From contig LNDV01000010.1 in assembly GCA_001464765.1 (NCBI GenBank), positions 1 to 64,000 on the forward strand: a DNA stretch of 64,000 nucleotides, in the 5' to 3' direction. The stretch's first letter is position 1. Every line of letters begins with the position of its first letter. The DNA is from Betaproteobacteria bacterium Ga0077526. Its GTDB lineage: Bacteria > Pseudomonadota > Gammaproteobacteria > Burkholderiales > Ga0077523. Below are positions 1 through 7,553 of the stretch, piece after piece. The notes under the pieces were generated by a model. That model was not told the DNA's origin, did no database searches, and worked only from the letters and a program-made list of their open reading frames with translations. The position numbers and the translations under genes are program-made.

Positions 1-26
1 CCCTTCCCCCTTCCCCCTTCCCCGCC
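1..26. repeat. short tandem repeat (CCCTTCC)n
   Basis: About 3.5 copies of a 7-base unit CCCTTCC run from the window edge to just before the stop codon of the anti-sigma factor gene. The array is cut by the window start, so its full length is unknown. It lies downstream of the minus-strand gene and has no visible coding role. Confidence 0.6.
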
Positions 27-27
27 C

Positions 28-759
28 TCAGATCTTCACGCACTGCCCGGAGTAGAGCACCGGTCCGCTGGGCTTGCCCGTGGGAGACCCGCCCTTGGGT
101 TCGATGCTCATGGCCATGCCGGCGGCGGCGTTGAGGGCTTCCCGCAGGGAGGCGGGCACCTCGACGGTCTGGTTTTCGTGGGTCGTGATGAGGCCGAGGG
201 AGCGCGGCGGCTGGTTGCCGCCGGGCAGCATCCAGAGTTCCCACGCGGTTTCGGGTTCCATCGTCTGGTGACCGATCACGCGGACCTTTAGGCGCGGATT
301 GCCGCCCTGCTGGGGCGCCCAGGCGATCGTCATGGCGGGGGCCTCCGTCTTCGGGTCGGCCATCACCACCACCATGGCCTCGTCCGGCGCGCCGGCGGGA
401 CCGACCGGCGTGAGGGCCACGTAGCCGAACATGAGTACTGCCAGCGACGCCGTGATCATCGAGGACCATCGCCAGAAGGCGATGTTGTCGAGCCAGCTTT
501 TGCGGGCCTCGGGCGCTGCGGCCCGGGCCTTGGGTTGAATGCGTGCCTCGATCGCAGTCCAGACCCCGGCACTGGGTTCGACTTCGGTCAGTGTGCCGGA
601 CAGCGGTTCGAGACGCTCCTGCCAGTGTGCGACTTCCCGTCGAAGTGCCGGATCGCTCCGCAGCCAGAGTTCGAAGCGGGCGCGGGCGCGGCCCTGCAGC
701 GTGCCAAGCACGTATTCGGCTGCGAGGAGATTGCGGGCGTTGGGGTCCGTGATCTTCAT
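28..759 (-). CDS. anti-sigma factor, RskA-like, membrane anchored
   Basis: 243-residue protein with an N-terminal cytoplasmic anti-sigma domain (motif LAAEYVLGTLQGRARARFE near residues 12-30), one membrane segment near residues 97-118 (MITASLAVLMFGYVALTP), and a periplasmic C-terminal domain of the RskA type. It contains no HxxxCxxC zinc motif, so it is unlikely to be a ZAS-type redox sensor. Its ATG overlaps the stop of the upstream ECF sigma gene as ATGA, the usual sigma/anti-sigma arrangement. By family knowledge it binds and inhibits its cognate sigma until a membrane or envelope signal triggers release. The signal is not evident. Confidence 0.85.
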   Translation of the reverse strand: MKITDPNARNLLAAEYVLGTLQGRARARFELWLRSDPALRREVAHWQERLEPLSGTLTEVEPSAGVWTAIEARIQPKARAAAPEARKSWLDNIAFWRWSSMITASLAVLMFGYVALTPVGPAGAPDEAMVVVMADPKTEAPAMTIAWAPQQGGNPRLKVRVIGHQTMEPETAWELWMLPGGNQPPRSLGLITTHENQTVEVPASLREALNAAAGMAMSIEPKGGSPTGKPSGPVLYSGQCVKI

Positions 760-1322
760 CGCGCATCCCCGGCGCCATCGGCCGCTTCGACGCAGCCTCG
801 CAGCTTTTCCAGGCCGCGCCGGATCCAGGTCTTGATGGTGCCCAGCGGCTGCTCCAGGTGGCTGGCGAGCTCGGTGTGCGTGAGGCCGTGGAGATAGGCG
901 AGGGCGATCGACTGCCGCTGCTGCCCCGAAAGCTCACCGAGGCATCGCGACAGCACTTTGCCGCCGGCCGCCGCCTGAATCTGCTCGAGCGGTCCCGGGC
1001 TGTCGTCTTCCCAGGTCTCCGCGATGCCGTCCAGGTCTTCCTCCGAGGTCTCGTGGCGGGGCCGGCGCACCCAGTCGAGCGCCCGGTTCCGGACGATGGT
1101 CGTCATCCATGTCATCGGCGCGCTGCGCACCCGGTCGAACTCGGGTGCGTGATGCCAGATGTTCACGAAGCTCTCCTGCAGGATGTCCTCGGCCCAGTCG
1201 CGGCGGCGCACGATCCGCAGCGCGACCGCCAGCAGCCGCCCGGAAGTCCGGCGGTACAGTTCCGCGAACGCACGCTGATCGCGCAGCGTGCAACGCGCCA
1301 TGAGGTCATCGAGTCCGTCCAT
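756..1322 (-). CDS. ECF RNA polymerase sigma factor (SigK/RpoE-like)
   Basis: 188 residues from ATG at 1322. Region 2 shows AFAELYRRTSGRLLAVALRI and WAEDILQESFVNIWHHAPEFD. Region 4 shows QRQSIALAYLHGLTHTELASHLEQPLGTIKTWIRRGLEKL, with the helix-turn-helix that reads the -35 element. The frame stays open to 1403, but the ATG at 1322 fits the family start and avoids a 44-base overlap with the adenosyltransferase gene. It is translationally coupled to the downstream anti-sigma gene (4-base overlap). The target regulon is unknown, and no obvious autoregulated promoter was identified. Confidence 0.88.
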   Translation of the reverse strand: MDGLDDLMARCTLRDQRAFAELYRRTSGRLLAVALRIVRRRDWAEDILQESFVNIWHHAPEFDRVRSAPMTWMTTIVRNRALDWVRRPRHETSEEDLDGIAETWEDDSPGPLEQIQAAAGGKVLSRCLGELSGQQRQSIALAYLHGLTHTELASHLEQPLGTIKTWIRRGLEKLRGCVEAADGAGDAR

Positions 1323-1359
1323 ATGCCGCCGTGTTCCGGGATGAATACGGGCGGGACGG

Positions 1360-1923
1360 CTATTCGGATGCAGGCAGCGACAGCGCCTTCTGCCAATGGA
1401 CATCCGTCACGCCGGCACGCCGGTTCAGGATGCGGCAGAGGACGAAGAGGAGATCGGACAGACGGTTCAGGTAGTGCTGGGGGTGCGGTGGCACGGTCTC
1501 GGACTCTGCGAGCATGACCACCCGCCGCTCCGCGCGCCGGCAGACCGTGCGGCACACATGGGCAAGCGCTGCGGCCCGCGACCCGCCGGGCAGGATGAAC
1601 TCCTTGAGCGGCTCCAGCGTGTCGTTGTGGCGGTCCAGGGCGTTCTCCAGGCCAGTGACATGGGCTTCGGTGATCGCCTGGTAGCCGGGAATGCTCAATT
1701 CGCCGCCGAGATCGAACAGATGATGCTGCACGGTGGTGAGGAGCAGGCGGATGTCGTCGTCGAGCGGCTCGCACAGGAGCACGCCGACGGCACTGTTCAG
1801 TTCGTCGACCGCGCCCATGGCTTCGACGCGGGCGTCGGTCTTGGTGATGCGCGAGCCGTCGCCGAGGCCTGTGGTGCCGTCGTCGCCGGTGCGGGTGTAG
1901 ATCTTGGATAAGCGGTTGCCCAT
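1360..1923 (-). CDS. ATP:cob(I)alamin adenosyltransferase, PduO type
   Basis: 187 residues starting MGNRLSKIYTRTGDDGTTGL, the diagnostic N-terminal ATP-binding motif of PduO-type corrinoid adenosyltransferases (TRTGDxGTT). Later family motifs are RVEAMGAVDELNSAVG and RRAERRV, plus LNRLSDLLFVLCR near the C-terminus. It transfers the 5'-deoxyadenosyl group of ATP to cob(I)alamin in the cytoplasm. ATG at 1923 is chosen because the family begins exactly here, although the frame is open far upstream. It lies just upstream of, and on the same strand as, the ECF sigma gene. No adenosylcobalamin-dependent enzyme is visible in the window. Confidence 0.93.
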   Translation of the reverse strand: MGNRLSKIYTRTGDDGTTGLGDGSRITKTDARVEAMGAVDELNSAVGVLLCEPLDDDIRLLLTTVQHHLFDLGGELSIPGYQAITEAHVTGLENALDRHNDTLEPLKEFILPGGSRAAALAHVCRTVCRRAERRVVMLAESETVPPHPQHYLNRLSDLLFVLCRILNRRAGVTDVHWQKALSLPASE

Positions 1924-1997
1924 GGATGGCTTCCTCGGGTTGGATCGCCAGATTATGGGGTCACGGCGCGACCGAGTCGAACCGGCGGGCGGCGCCG

Positions 1998-2966
1998 TCA
2001 GCGATCCAGTTCCTCGACCTCGAGTTCGAGGTAGCGCTGCTGCAGGTTCTTCCGATGCAGGGACCCGTAGGCGCCCCAGCGCGAGAACGCGGGGAGGTCG
2101 GCTGCCTCGACGGCCTCCATGAGGCTCATGCCCCGGCCGTACAGGCGCTGGACATGGTCCTCCAGCGACAGCAGGTAGTCCCGGGTGTCCGCCGCCCGGG
2201 CGGGCGCCATGGGCGGGCCGTGCCCGGGGACGATCGCGGTGAGCGGCAGCGGCGCGAGGCGATCGATGGACGTTACCCAGTCCTTGAGCTTGCCGTCCCG
2301 GAGCTCGGGAACGCGCCCGTTCGAGAGCACGCCGCCGCTGAAGAGCACGCCCGTAGCGATGTCCAGGACCATGAGATCGCCCGGGGTGCTCGCCCAGCCC
2401 GGCGCGAGCAGTTCGAGCCGGCGCCCGCCGACGTCGATGGTCGTGTCGCCGTCCACCACGTCGTGCGGGATGATGAGCCGCGTGCCTGCCATTACATCTT
2501 CGCCCAGGATCTGCCGGAGATTCGACAGGCAATGCTCGCAGCGGGCGCGCATCAGGTCCGCACTCTTCCGGTGACACAGGAGGGAGGCGCCTGCATCCGC
2601 AAAGGCGGTTGTCCCGTATAGAAACTCCTGGACGGCGTGCGTGAGGATCACGCGCTCGACGGGCAACGCCGTCACCCGACGAATGGCCTCCAGTTGCGCG
2701 AGGCCATGCTCATGGGAGACGCCCGTGTCGATCACGGCGACGCCGCGCGGACCGACGATGAATCCGGCATTGGCGATGCGACCGCGGTTGGCGGCATCGA
2801 TGTCGCCGCCCGAGCCGATGAACGCGTACACCCCGTCGGCGATCCGTACCGCCTCCAGCGGCTGAGCGGCTGCCAGCAGCGGGGCGAGCAGCATGAGGAT
2901 CAGCCCGAGTGGCCGGACGAGCAGGGTCGTCCACGGGGAGGGAGGGTGCAGCGTTGGACGTATCAT
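1998..2966 (-). CDS. MBL-fold protein of the quinoprotein relay type, metal motif degenerate
   Basis: 322 residues with a signal peptide from ATG 2966 (LLVRPLGLILMLLAPLLAAAQ). The fold is that of a metallo-beta-lactamase: AVIDTGVS at strand 2 and a final IVPGHGPP. The HxHxDH loop is replaced by THAVQEFLYG, and the conserved GD before the fourth metal ligand reads SGGVLSN. Most zinc ligands are therefore lost and hydrolase activity is doubtful. It is divergent from an intact MBL gene whose neighbours are a SoxYZ-like carrier and two cytochromes c. That context matches families annotated as quinoprotein relay system zinc metallohydrolases. Substrate unknown; likely periplasmic. Confidence 0.8.
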   Translation of the reverse strand: MIRPTLHPPSPWTTLLVRPLGLILMLLAPLLAAAQPLEAVRIADGVYAFIGSGGDIDAANRGRIANAGFIVGPRGVAVIDTGVSHEHGLAQLEAIRRVTALPVERVILTHAVQEFLYGTTAFADAGASLLCHRKSADLMRARCEHCLSNLRQILGEDVMAGTRLIIPHDVVDGDTTIDVGGRRLELLAPGWASTPGDLMVLDIATGVLFSGGVLSNGRVPELRDGKLKDWVTSIDRLAPLPLTAIVPGHGPPMAPARAADTRDYLLSLEDHVQRLYGRGMSLMEAVEAADLPAFSRWGAYGSLHRKNLQQRYLELEVEELDR

Positions 2967-3007
2967 CGGGGACCGCAGGCCGCGGGACGGGAGAAAGGGG
3001 AGATCGG

Positions 3008-3937
3008 GTGCTGAGCAGAGTCCGGAGTATCGCAATTCTGATGTGGGCCTGGGTGAGTGGCGTCGCGGTTGCCGCCCCGCTGGACGATTTTGCGGTCGAG
3101 CCCGTAGCCCCGGGCCACTACGTCCACTTCGGCAGTCTCGACGAGCGGACGCCGGCCAACGTGGGCGACCAGGCCAACATCGGGTTCGTCGTCGGGGAGC
3201 AGTGCGTGGCCGTGATCGACCCGGGCGGCTCGCTGGCGGTGGGCAAGGCTCTGGCGGCGAGCATCCGCCGGACCACGGACAAGCCCGTGTGCTTCGTCGT
3301 CATCACGCATTTTCACCCGGATCACTTCTTCGGAGCCGCGGCCTTCGTGGCTCCGGGCGTCCAGATCATCACCCATGACGGGTACCGTCGCGCCCTGAAT
3401 CAGCGGGCGCGTCCTTACCTCAACGCGCTGCAGCGCGATCTCGGTGACCTGGCTCGCGGCAGCGATATCGTCCAGCCGACGGTCACGGTGAAGGCGTCGC
3501 ACACCATCGACCTCGGGGGCCGGATCCTGCGGCTCGAAGCGTGGCCCGTCGCGCACACGGACAACGACCTGACCGTGTTCGACGAGTCCACGGGCACGCT
3601 GTGGCTGGGGGATCTGCTGTTCCACCAGCACACACCGGTGGTCGACGGGTCCGTTCTCGGTTTCATCAAGGTGCTGGATACTCTTGCTGCACGGCCCGTC
3701 AGCCGCTACATCCCCGGACACGGCAGGACGACGCTGCCCTGGCCCGACGGACTGGCGCAGGAGCGCGCGTATCTCCAGCTGCTGGTCCGCGAGACGCGGG
3801 CGGCGCTCAAGGCGCGCAAGGGCATCGAAGAAGCCGTGGACAGCGTGGGTCAGTCGGAGGCGTCGCAGTGGAGCAATTTCGAGTCGTTCCACCGCCGCAA
3901 CGTGACGGCGACCTATACGGAGCTGGAGTGGGAATAG
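3008..3937 (+). CDS. periplasmic MBL-fold hydrolase, quinoprotein relay system
   Basis: 309 residues from a GTG at 3008 with a strong ribosome binding site (GGAGAAAGGGGAG). This start gives a complete signal peptide (RSIAILMWAWVSGVAVAAP), whereas the ATG at 3041 would truncate it. The metal site is intact: THFHPDHFFG (HxHxDH), a middle-region His in WPVAHTDND, the GD of LWLGDLLF, and the final IPGHGRTT. It resembles SoxH-like hydrolases linked to PQQ dehydrogenases. It is divergent from the degenerate paralogue and 60 bases upstream of the SoxYZ-like gene, so probably cotranscribed with it. The substrate is not known; inference is that it acts on a sulfur-bound intermediate carried by the SoxYZ-like protein. 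Confidence 0.85.
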   Translation: MLSRVRSIAILMWAWVSGVAVAAPLDDFAVEPVAPGHYVHFGSLDERTPANVGDQANIGFVVGEQCVAVIDPGGSLAVGKALAASIRRTTDKPVCFVVITHFHPDHFFGAAAFVAPGVQIITHDGYRRALNQRARPYLNALQRDLGDLARGSDIVQPTVTVKASHTIDLGGRILRLEAWPVAHTDNDLTVFDESTGTLWLGDLLFHQHTPVVDGSVLGFIKVLDTLAARPVSRYIPGHGRTTLPWPDGLAQERAYLQLLVRETRAALKARKGIEEAVDSVGQSEASQWSNFESFHRRNVTATYTELEWE

Positions 3938-3997
3938 CGGCGCTATACTGGGTCGTCGAGTCACGCATCACCAATCAACAAGCAGGAGGAGTTGTCC

Positions 3998-4837
3998 ATG
4001 GCATCCCCATTCAGCCGTCGCCGCACCGTACTGGCCGCGCTTGCGAGCCTGCCTTTCGGGGCCGCGCTTGCTAACGAGAAGGCCGAACCCGATCCGGCAA
4101 AAAGCCAGTACTGGACGCCGATCCGGCAGATGATGTTCGGAGACCGGCAACTGCACGACGGCAAGGACGTGATCCGCGTCTATCTGAATACCCGCGCGGA
4201 CGACGCGTCTACCGTGCCCGTGTCAGTGAAGGCGCAGATCGACCAGACCGAGTCGAACTACATCAAGCAGATCTTCCTCATCGTCGAGCGCAATCCGTCG
4301 CCGGCTGCCGGACTGTTCCAGTTCAGCCCCCACAGCGGGCGCGCGCAGCTGGAGACGCGGCTCCGGTTCGAGGACTTCAGTTTCGTCCGGGCCGTGGCCG
4401 AGATGAACGACGGCAAGCTCTACATGGCCTCGCGCTGGGTGAAGGCCGCCGGCGGGTGTTCCGCGCCCGGCGACCGCTTCCGCATTCCGCCCGAACTGGT
4501 GGGGCAGATGAAGTTCAAGTTCGTCGACGAGACGGTGGAGTACAACAAGCCGCAGCTCGTGCAGCTGATGATCCGCCACCCGAACGAATCCGCGCTCGCC
4601 TCGGATTTCGACGAAACCAAGACGCCCCAGTTCGTGCGAAGCGTGAAGGTCACCTACGCCGGCAAACCTGTGATGAGCGCCGAGGTGGATTTCTCCATTT
4701 CCGACAACCCGAGCTTCCGTTTCTTCTTCCTGCCGACCGGTGAGGGCGAACTGCGCGCCGAAGTGGAGGACACCCACGACCGTCGCTACCTGCATCGGAT
4801 GACCATCACCGAGGGTGTGCCGCTCCCCGGCGGCTGA
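3998..4837 (+). CDS. Tat-exported fused SoxYZ-like carrier (quinoprotein associated)
   Basis: 279 residues from ATG 3998, seven bases after AGGAGGA. The twin-arginine signal SRRRTVLAALASLPFGAALA indicates folded export. The N-terminal half is SoxY-like and ends in the swinging-arm motif AAGGCSAP; Cys154 is the only cysteine in the protein. The C-terminal half (about 160-279) is SoxZ-like, so both partners are joined in one chain. In the classical Sox system this cysteine carries sulfur intermediates. The fused form is known from loci with PQQ-dependent dehydrogenases, where its cargo is unresolved. It is followed by two cytochrome c genes and preceded by an MBL hydrolase, suggesting one periplasmic pathway. 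Confidence 0.9.
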   Translation: MASPFSRRRTVLAALASLPFGAALANEKAEPDPAKSQYWTPIRQMMFGDRQLHDGKDVIRVYLNTRADDASTVPVSVKAQIDQTESNYIKQIFLIVERNPSPAAGLFQFSPHSGRAQLETRLRFEDFSFVRAVAEMNDGKLYMASRWVKAAGGCSAPGDRFRIPPELVGQMKFKFVDETVEYNKPQLVQLMIRHPNESALASDFDETKTPQFVRSVKVTYAGKPVMSAEVDFSISDNPSFRFFFLPTGEGELRAEVEDTHDRRYLHRMTITEGVPLPGG

Positions 4838-4979
4838 TCGCGAGCACGTCCATCCCGGGCCGGCCGGGGCCCGGCCCCGGTCCGGTCGGGCGTTCCGGGG
4901 CCTGCGCGAGGACATTGACCATGCGGGAGGAGTTCCGCACAATTGGGCGGTTTTCCAACTGCAAAGTGACTCGACACCC

Positions 4980-5312
4980 ATGAAAACAACGCGCTTGGCG
5001 GCCCTGGCGGCCGCAGCGGCACTGTACGCCGTGGGGATGCCTGCCCAGGCCGCGGACGGCGACGCCGAAGCCGGCAAGAAGAAAACCCAGATGTGCGCCG
5101 GTTGTCACGGGCTGAAGGGGTTCCGCACCGCCTTTCCCGACGTCTACCACGTGCCCAAGCTGGGTGGCCAGAACGCCGGCTACATCGTGAGCGCCCTCAA
5201 GGCCTACAAGTCCGGCGAGCGGTCTCACCCGACCATGCGCGGTATTGCCGCGAGCCTGACCGACAAGGACATGGCCGACCTCGCCGCCTACTACGCGGCT
5301 CCCGGCAACTGA
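4980..5312 (+). CDS. small periplasmic monoheme cytochrome c (class I)
   Basis: 110 residues with a signal peptide ending GMPAQAADG. One heme site (CAGCH) lies about 36 residues in, and a C-terminal Met (HPTMRGIA) is the likely sixth heme ligand. The C-terminal helix DLAAYYAAPGN is typical of c553/c4-like domains. It precedes a second, related cytochrome by 24 bases. The pair would carry electrons from a periplasmic dehydrogenase towards an oxidase. Start chosen at ATG 4980 because this gives the signal peptide directly. About 140 bases separate it from the SoxYZ-like gene, so a separate promoter is possible. Confidence 0.88.
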   Translation: MKTTRLAALAAAAALYAVGMPAQAADGDAEAGKKKTQMCAGCHGLKGFRTAFPDVYHVPKLGGQNAGYIVSALKAYKSGERSHPTMRGIAASLTDKDMADLAAYYAAPGN

Positions 5313-5336
5313 CCGGACCGACACGGAATGATCTCC

Positions 5337-5666
5337 ATGAAGACCAAGATCGTTGCAACAGTGCTCATGTTCGCCGCCGCCAACGCCTGGGCGGGCGGAG
5401 ACGCCGCCGCCGGTGCCAAGAAGGCGCAGGAAGTCTGTGCGGCCTGCCACGGGGAAGCGGGTGCCAAGCCCACGACGCCGGATTATCCGAAGCTCGCCGG
5501 CCAGCACGCTGACTACATCCGGTACGCGCTGCGTTCCTACCAGACCGGCAAGCGCAAGAACGCGATCATGGCCGGCATGGCCGCCGCGCTCAGCAAGCAG
5601 GAGATCGCGGACCTCGCGGCCTACTACTCCAGCCAGCAGGCCCTCGAGTACAAGTACCACCACTGA
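5337..5666 (+). CDS. small periplasmic monoheme cytochrome c (class I)
   Basis: 109 residues from ATG 5337; an in-frame ATG three codons earlier (5328) is an alternative. The signal peptide is MKTKIVATVLMFAAANAWAG, the heme motif CAACH, and the probable axial Met lies in NAIMAGMAAAL. It is a paralogue of the preceding cytochrome with the same spacing of heme site, Met and terminal helix (DLAAYYSS). It extends further to an aromatic, His-rich end (LEYKYHH). A strong hairpin follows the stop, so the relay operon probably ends here. Confidence 0.88.
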   Translation: MKTKIVATVLMFAAANAWAGGDAAAGAKKAQEVCAACHGEAGAKPTTPDYPKLAGQHADYIRYALRSYQTGKRKNAIMAGMAAALSKQEIADLAAYYSSQQALEYKYHH

Positions 5667-5674
5667 GTCCCGAT

Positions 5675-5703
5675 CGGACCGTGCAGCCCGGCTGCGCGGT
5701 CCG
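5675..5703 (+). terminator. hairpin after cytochrome genes
   Basis: Two nested perfect stems, an outer CGGACCG/CGGTCCG and an inner GCAGC/GCTGC with a CCG loop, begin 8 bases after the cytochrome stop. The T-run afterwards is poor (ACGTCTTCT), so termination strength is uncertain. The convergent DUF1841 gene ends at 5745. Confidence 0.5.
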
Positions 5704-5744
5704 ACGTCTTCTGCCCGACCCCCGTTCGTTTCCTCTCGCGCCAG

Positions 5745-6194
5745 TTACTCTGGCGGGCCTGCATCCTCGCCGGCCTGGCTCCGGATACAGTCCACATAGG
5801 CATTCGCATCCAGGCCGGTGCCGTGGCGTTGAGCCTTCCAGATCGTTTCCCCCAGACATTCCAGAATCGCGTGCTTCGCGTCGTGCGCGGAAGCCAGTCG
5901 CTCCGACAGGGCATCGAACGCCGCCCGGATGCCGAACGGCTGATCCACCGACAACTGTTCCTCGACGGCCAGATGCAGTGACAGGTGCAGGAAGGGATTG
6001 GTGACGCCGCTGTCCGGTGACCAGTCCCGGTCGATGTGCTTTTCACCCTCTTCCAGCAGCGGGTGGTACTCGGGGTGCTCCAGCAGCAGCCCCAGCGCCA
6101 CGGTCTCCAGGCCCTCCAGCGGATGTCCCGCCCGATGCTTGGCCCAGGTGTCGATGAAGAATCGGCGGACTTCGTCGCGGCTCGGATTGAACAT
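5745..6194 (-). CDS. DUF1841 family protein
   Basis: 149 residues starting MFNPSRDEVRRFFIDTWAKHRAG, the usual start of this proteobacterial family. Conserved features are LEHPEYHPLLE, NPFLHLSLHLAVEEQLSVDQP and LECLGETIWKAQR. It is predicted soluble and helical; no biochemical role is established. An ATG two codons upstream (6200) overlaps the nth stop as ATGA and could be the true start. In either case it is coupled to nth, as in other betaproteobacteria, but that does not prove a role in repair. Confidence 0.85.
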   Translation of the reverse strand: MFNPSRDEVRRFFIDTWAKHRAGHPLEGLETVALGLLLEHPEYHPLLEEGEKHIDRDWSPDSGVTNPFLHLSLHLAVEEQLSVDQPFGIRAAFDALSERLASAHDAKHAILECLGETIWKAQRHGTGLDANAYVDCIRSQAGEDAGPPE

Positions 6195-6196
6195 CT

Positions 6197-6877
6197 TCAT
6201 TTCGCCCGGCGCCGGCCGGTTGGAGCCGGCGGGTTCGGGGTTTCCTCCCGTGTCTTTTCCTTGAAGTCGCAAAGGTCGCGGATGACGCAGCTAGTGCAGG
6301 TGGGCTTTCGCGCGATGCACGTGTAGCGGCCGTGCAGGATGAGCCAATGATGGGCATCCTGCCGATATCCCGCAGGCACGACCTTGAGAAGCCGTCGTTC
6401 GACGGCATCGACGTCCTTGCCGGGGGCGAGGCCGGTCCGGTTGGACACCCGGAAGATATGCGTGTCCACGGCGATAGTGGGCTCCCCGAAGGCGGTGTTC
6501 AGGACGACGTTCGCGGTCTTGCGGCCCACGCCCGGCAGGGCTTCCAGGGATTCGCGGTCACGCGGGACCTCACCGCCATGCTGTGCGAGGAGAATCTCGC
6601 ACAGCGCGATCACGTTCTTTGCCTTGGTGCGGTAAAGACCGATGGTGCGGATGAATTCCTCCAGGCCCGCCACACCCAGGGCAGCGATGGCGATGGGGGT
6701 GCCGGCCACGGGAAAGAGTCGGGATGTCGCCTGATTCACGCTCTTGTCCGTGGCCTGCGCGGACAACACGACCGCAACCAGCAGCTGGAACGGTGTCGCG
6801 TACTGCAGTTCCGTCGTCGGATGCGGATTGGCGGCCTGCAGTCGCCGGAAGATCTCTTCGCGTTTCGCGTCGTTCAC
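6197..6877 (-). CDS. nth: endonuclease III (DNA glycosylase/AP lyase)
   Basis: 226 residues from a GTG that overlaps the rsxB stop (GTGA). It has the helix-hairpin-helix [13 protein letters not shown] with the catalytic Lys, the catalytic Asp in [12 protein letters not shown], and the C-terminal [4Fe-4S] loop [17 protein letters not shown] (C-x6-C-x2-C-x5-C). It removes oxidised pyrimidines in base excision repair. The C-terminal tail beyond the cluster is Pro/Arg-rich ([16 protein letters not shown]) and looks disordered. Its position after an RnfB-type ferredoxin gene is conserved in related bacteria. Confidence 0.96.
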   Translation of the reverse strand: MNDAKREEIFRRLQAANPHPTTELQYATPFQLLVAVVLSAQATDKSVNQATSRLFPVAGTPIAIAALGVAGLEEFIRTIGLYRTKAKNVIALCEILLAQHGGEVPRDRESLEALPGVGRKTANVVLNTAFGEPTIAVDTHIFRVSNRTGLAPGKDVDAVERRLLKVVPAGYRQDAHHWLILHGRYTCIARKPTCTSCVIRDLCDFKEKTREETPNPPAPTGRRRAK

Positions 6878-7539
6878 GTGGCCGGTTCCTGGCTGCGCCG
6901 GGCGCGGGCGCGCGCGATGGCGGCTTCGACGACGGCACGCTTGCGCTGCGTGTCGGCATCGGTGGCGTTGAGCGATGCAAGCTTGTGCGCAGCCTTCGCG
7001 GCGAGCCGGGCTTCGCGTTCGACGCGCTCGCGCACGAGTCTCGCCTTGCGGGCCACGAAACGGTCGCGCGCATGCGTGGCCCTTCCGTGCCAGAGTTCAG
7101 GCGGCCTTTCGGGCAGGTCGAAGCCCCGGTCGCGCAATCTCTCCACCGGTTGCATCGTGATGCAATCCACGGGGCACGGCGCGATGCACAGTTCGCAGCC
7201 CGTGCACTCGTCGAGCAGAACGGTGTGCATGCGTTTCGCCGCACCGACGATCGCATCGACCGGACACGCCTGGATGCACAGCGTGCAGCCGATGCAGAGG
7301 GACTCGTCGATGATCGCGACCGCGGGCGGCGCTTCCAGGCCGCACTCGGGGTCGAGTGCCTTGACGGGGCGGCCTAGCGCGGCCGCCAGTCGTTCGATGC
7401 CGCGGTGTCCGCCGGGCGGGCAGCGATTGACGTCGGCCTCTCCGTGCGCGAGGGCCTCGGCGTAGGGACGGCATCCGCTGAACCCGCACTGCGTGCACTG
7501 GGTCTGCGGAAGCAGCGCGTCGATGGCGTCGACGTCCAT
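6874..7539 (-). CDS. rsxB: RnfB/RsxB-type ferredoxin
   Basis: 221 residues. It starts almost directly at the Fe-S domain ([18 protein letters not shown], then NRCPPGG), so the usual N-terminal membrane helix of RnfB is absent. Two bacterial-type [4Fe-4S] motifs follow: [12 protein letters not shown] and [12 protein letters not shown]. The C-terminus is a long basic/Ala-rich helix ([19 protein letters not shown]). In Rnf/Rsx complexes this subunit passes electrons inward. Here no rnfACDGE genes are adjacent, so it may serve as a soluble ferredoxin for the 1168-residue oxidoreductase 14 bases upstream. The symbol follows common betaproteobacterial annotation. Confidence 0.82.
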   Translation of the reverse strand: MDVDAIDALLPQTQCTQCGFSGCRPYAEALAHGEADVNRCPPGGHRGIERLAAALGRPVKALDPECGLEAPPAVAIIDESLCIGCTLCIQACPVDAIVGAAKRMHTVLLDECTGCELCIAPCPVDCITMQPVERLRDRGFDLPERPPELWHGRATHARDRFVARKARLVRERVEREARLAAKAAHKLASLNATDADTQRKRAVVEAAIARARARRSQEPAT

Positions 7540-7553
7540 GCGTCGGAGGGTCC

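Noticed and set aside
2909..3007. ATG at 2909 as start of the intact MBL hydrolase
   Set aside because: The extra 33 residues are Gly/Arg-rich, overlap the divergent gene and would bury the signal peptide; GTG 3008 has a strong ribosome binding site.
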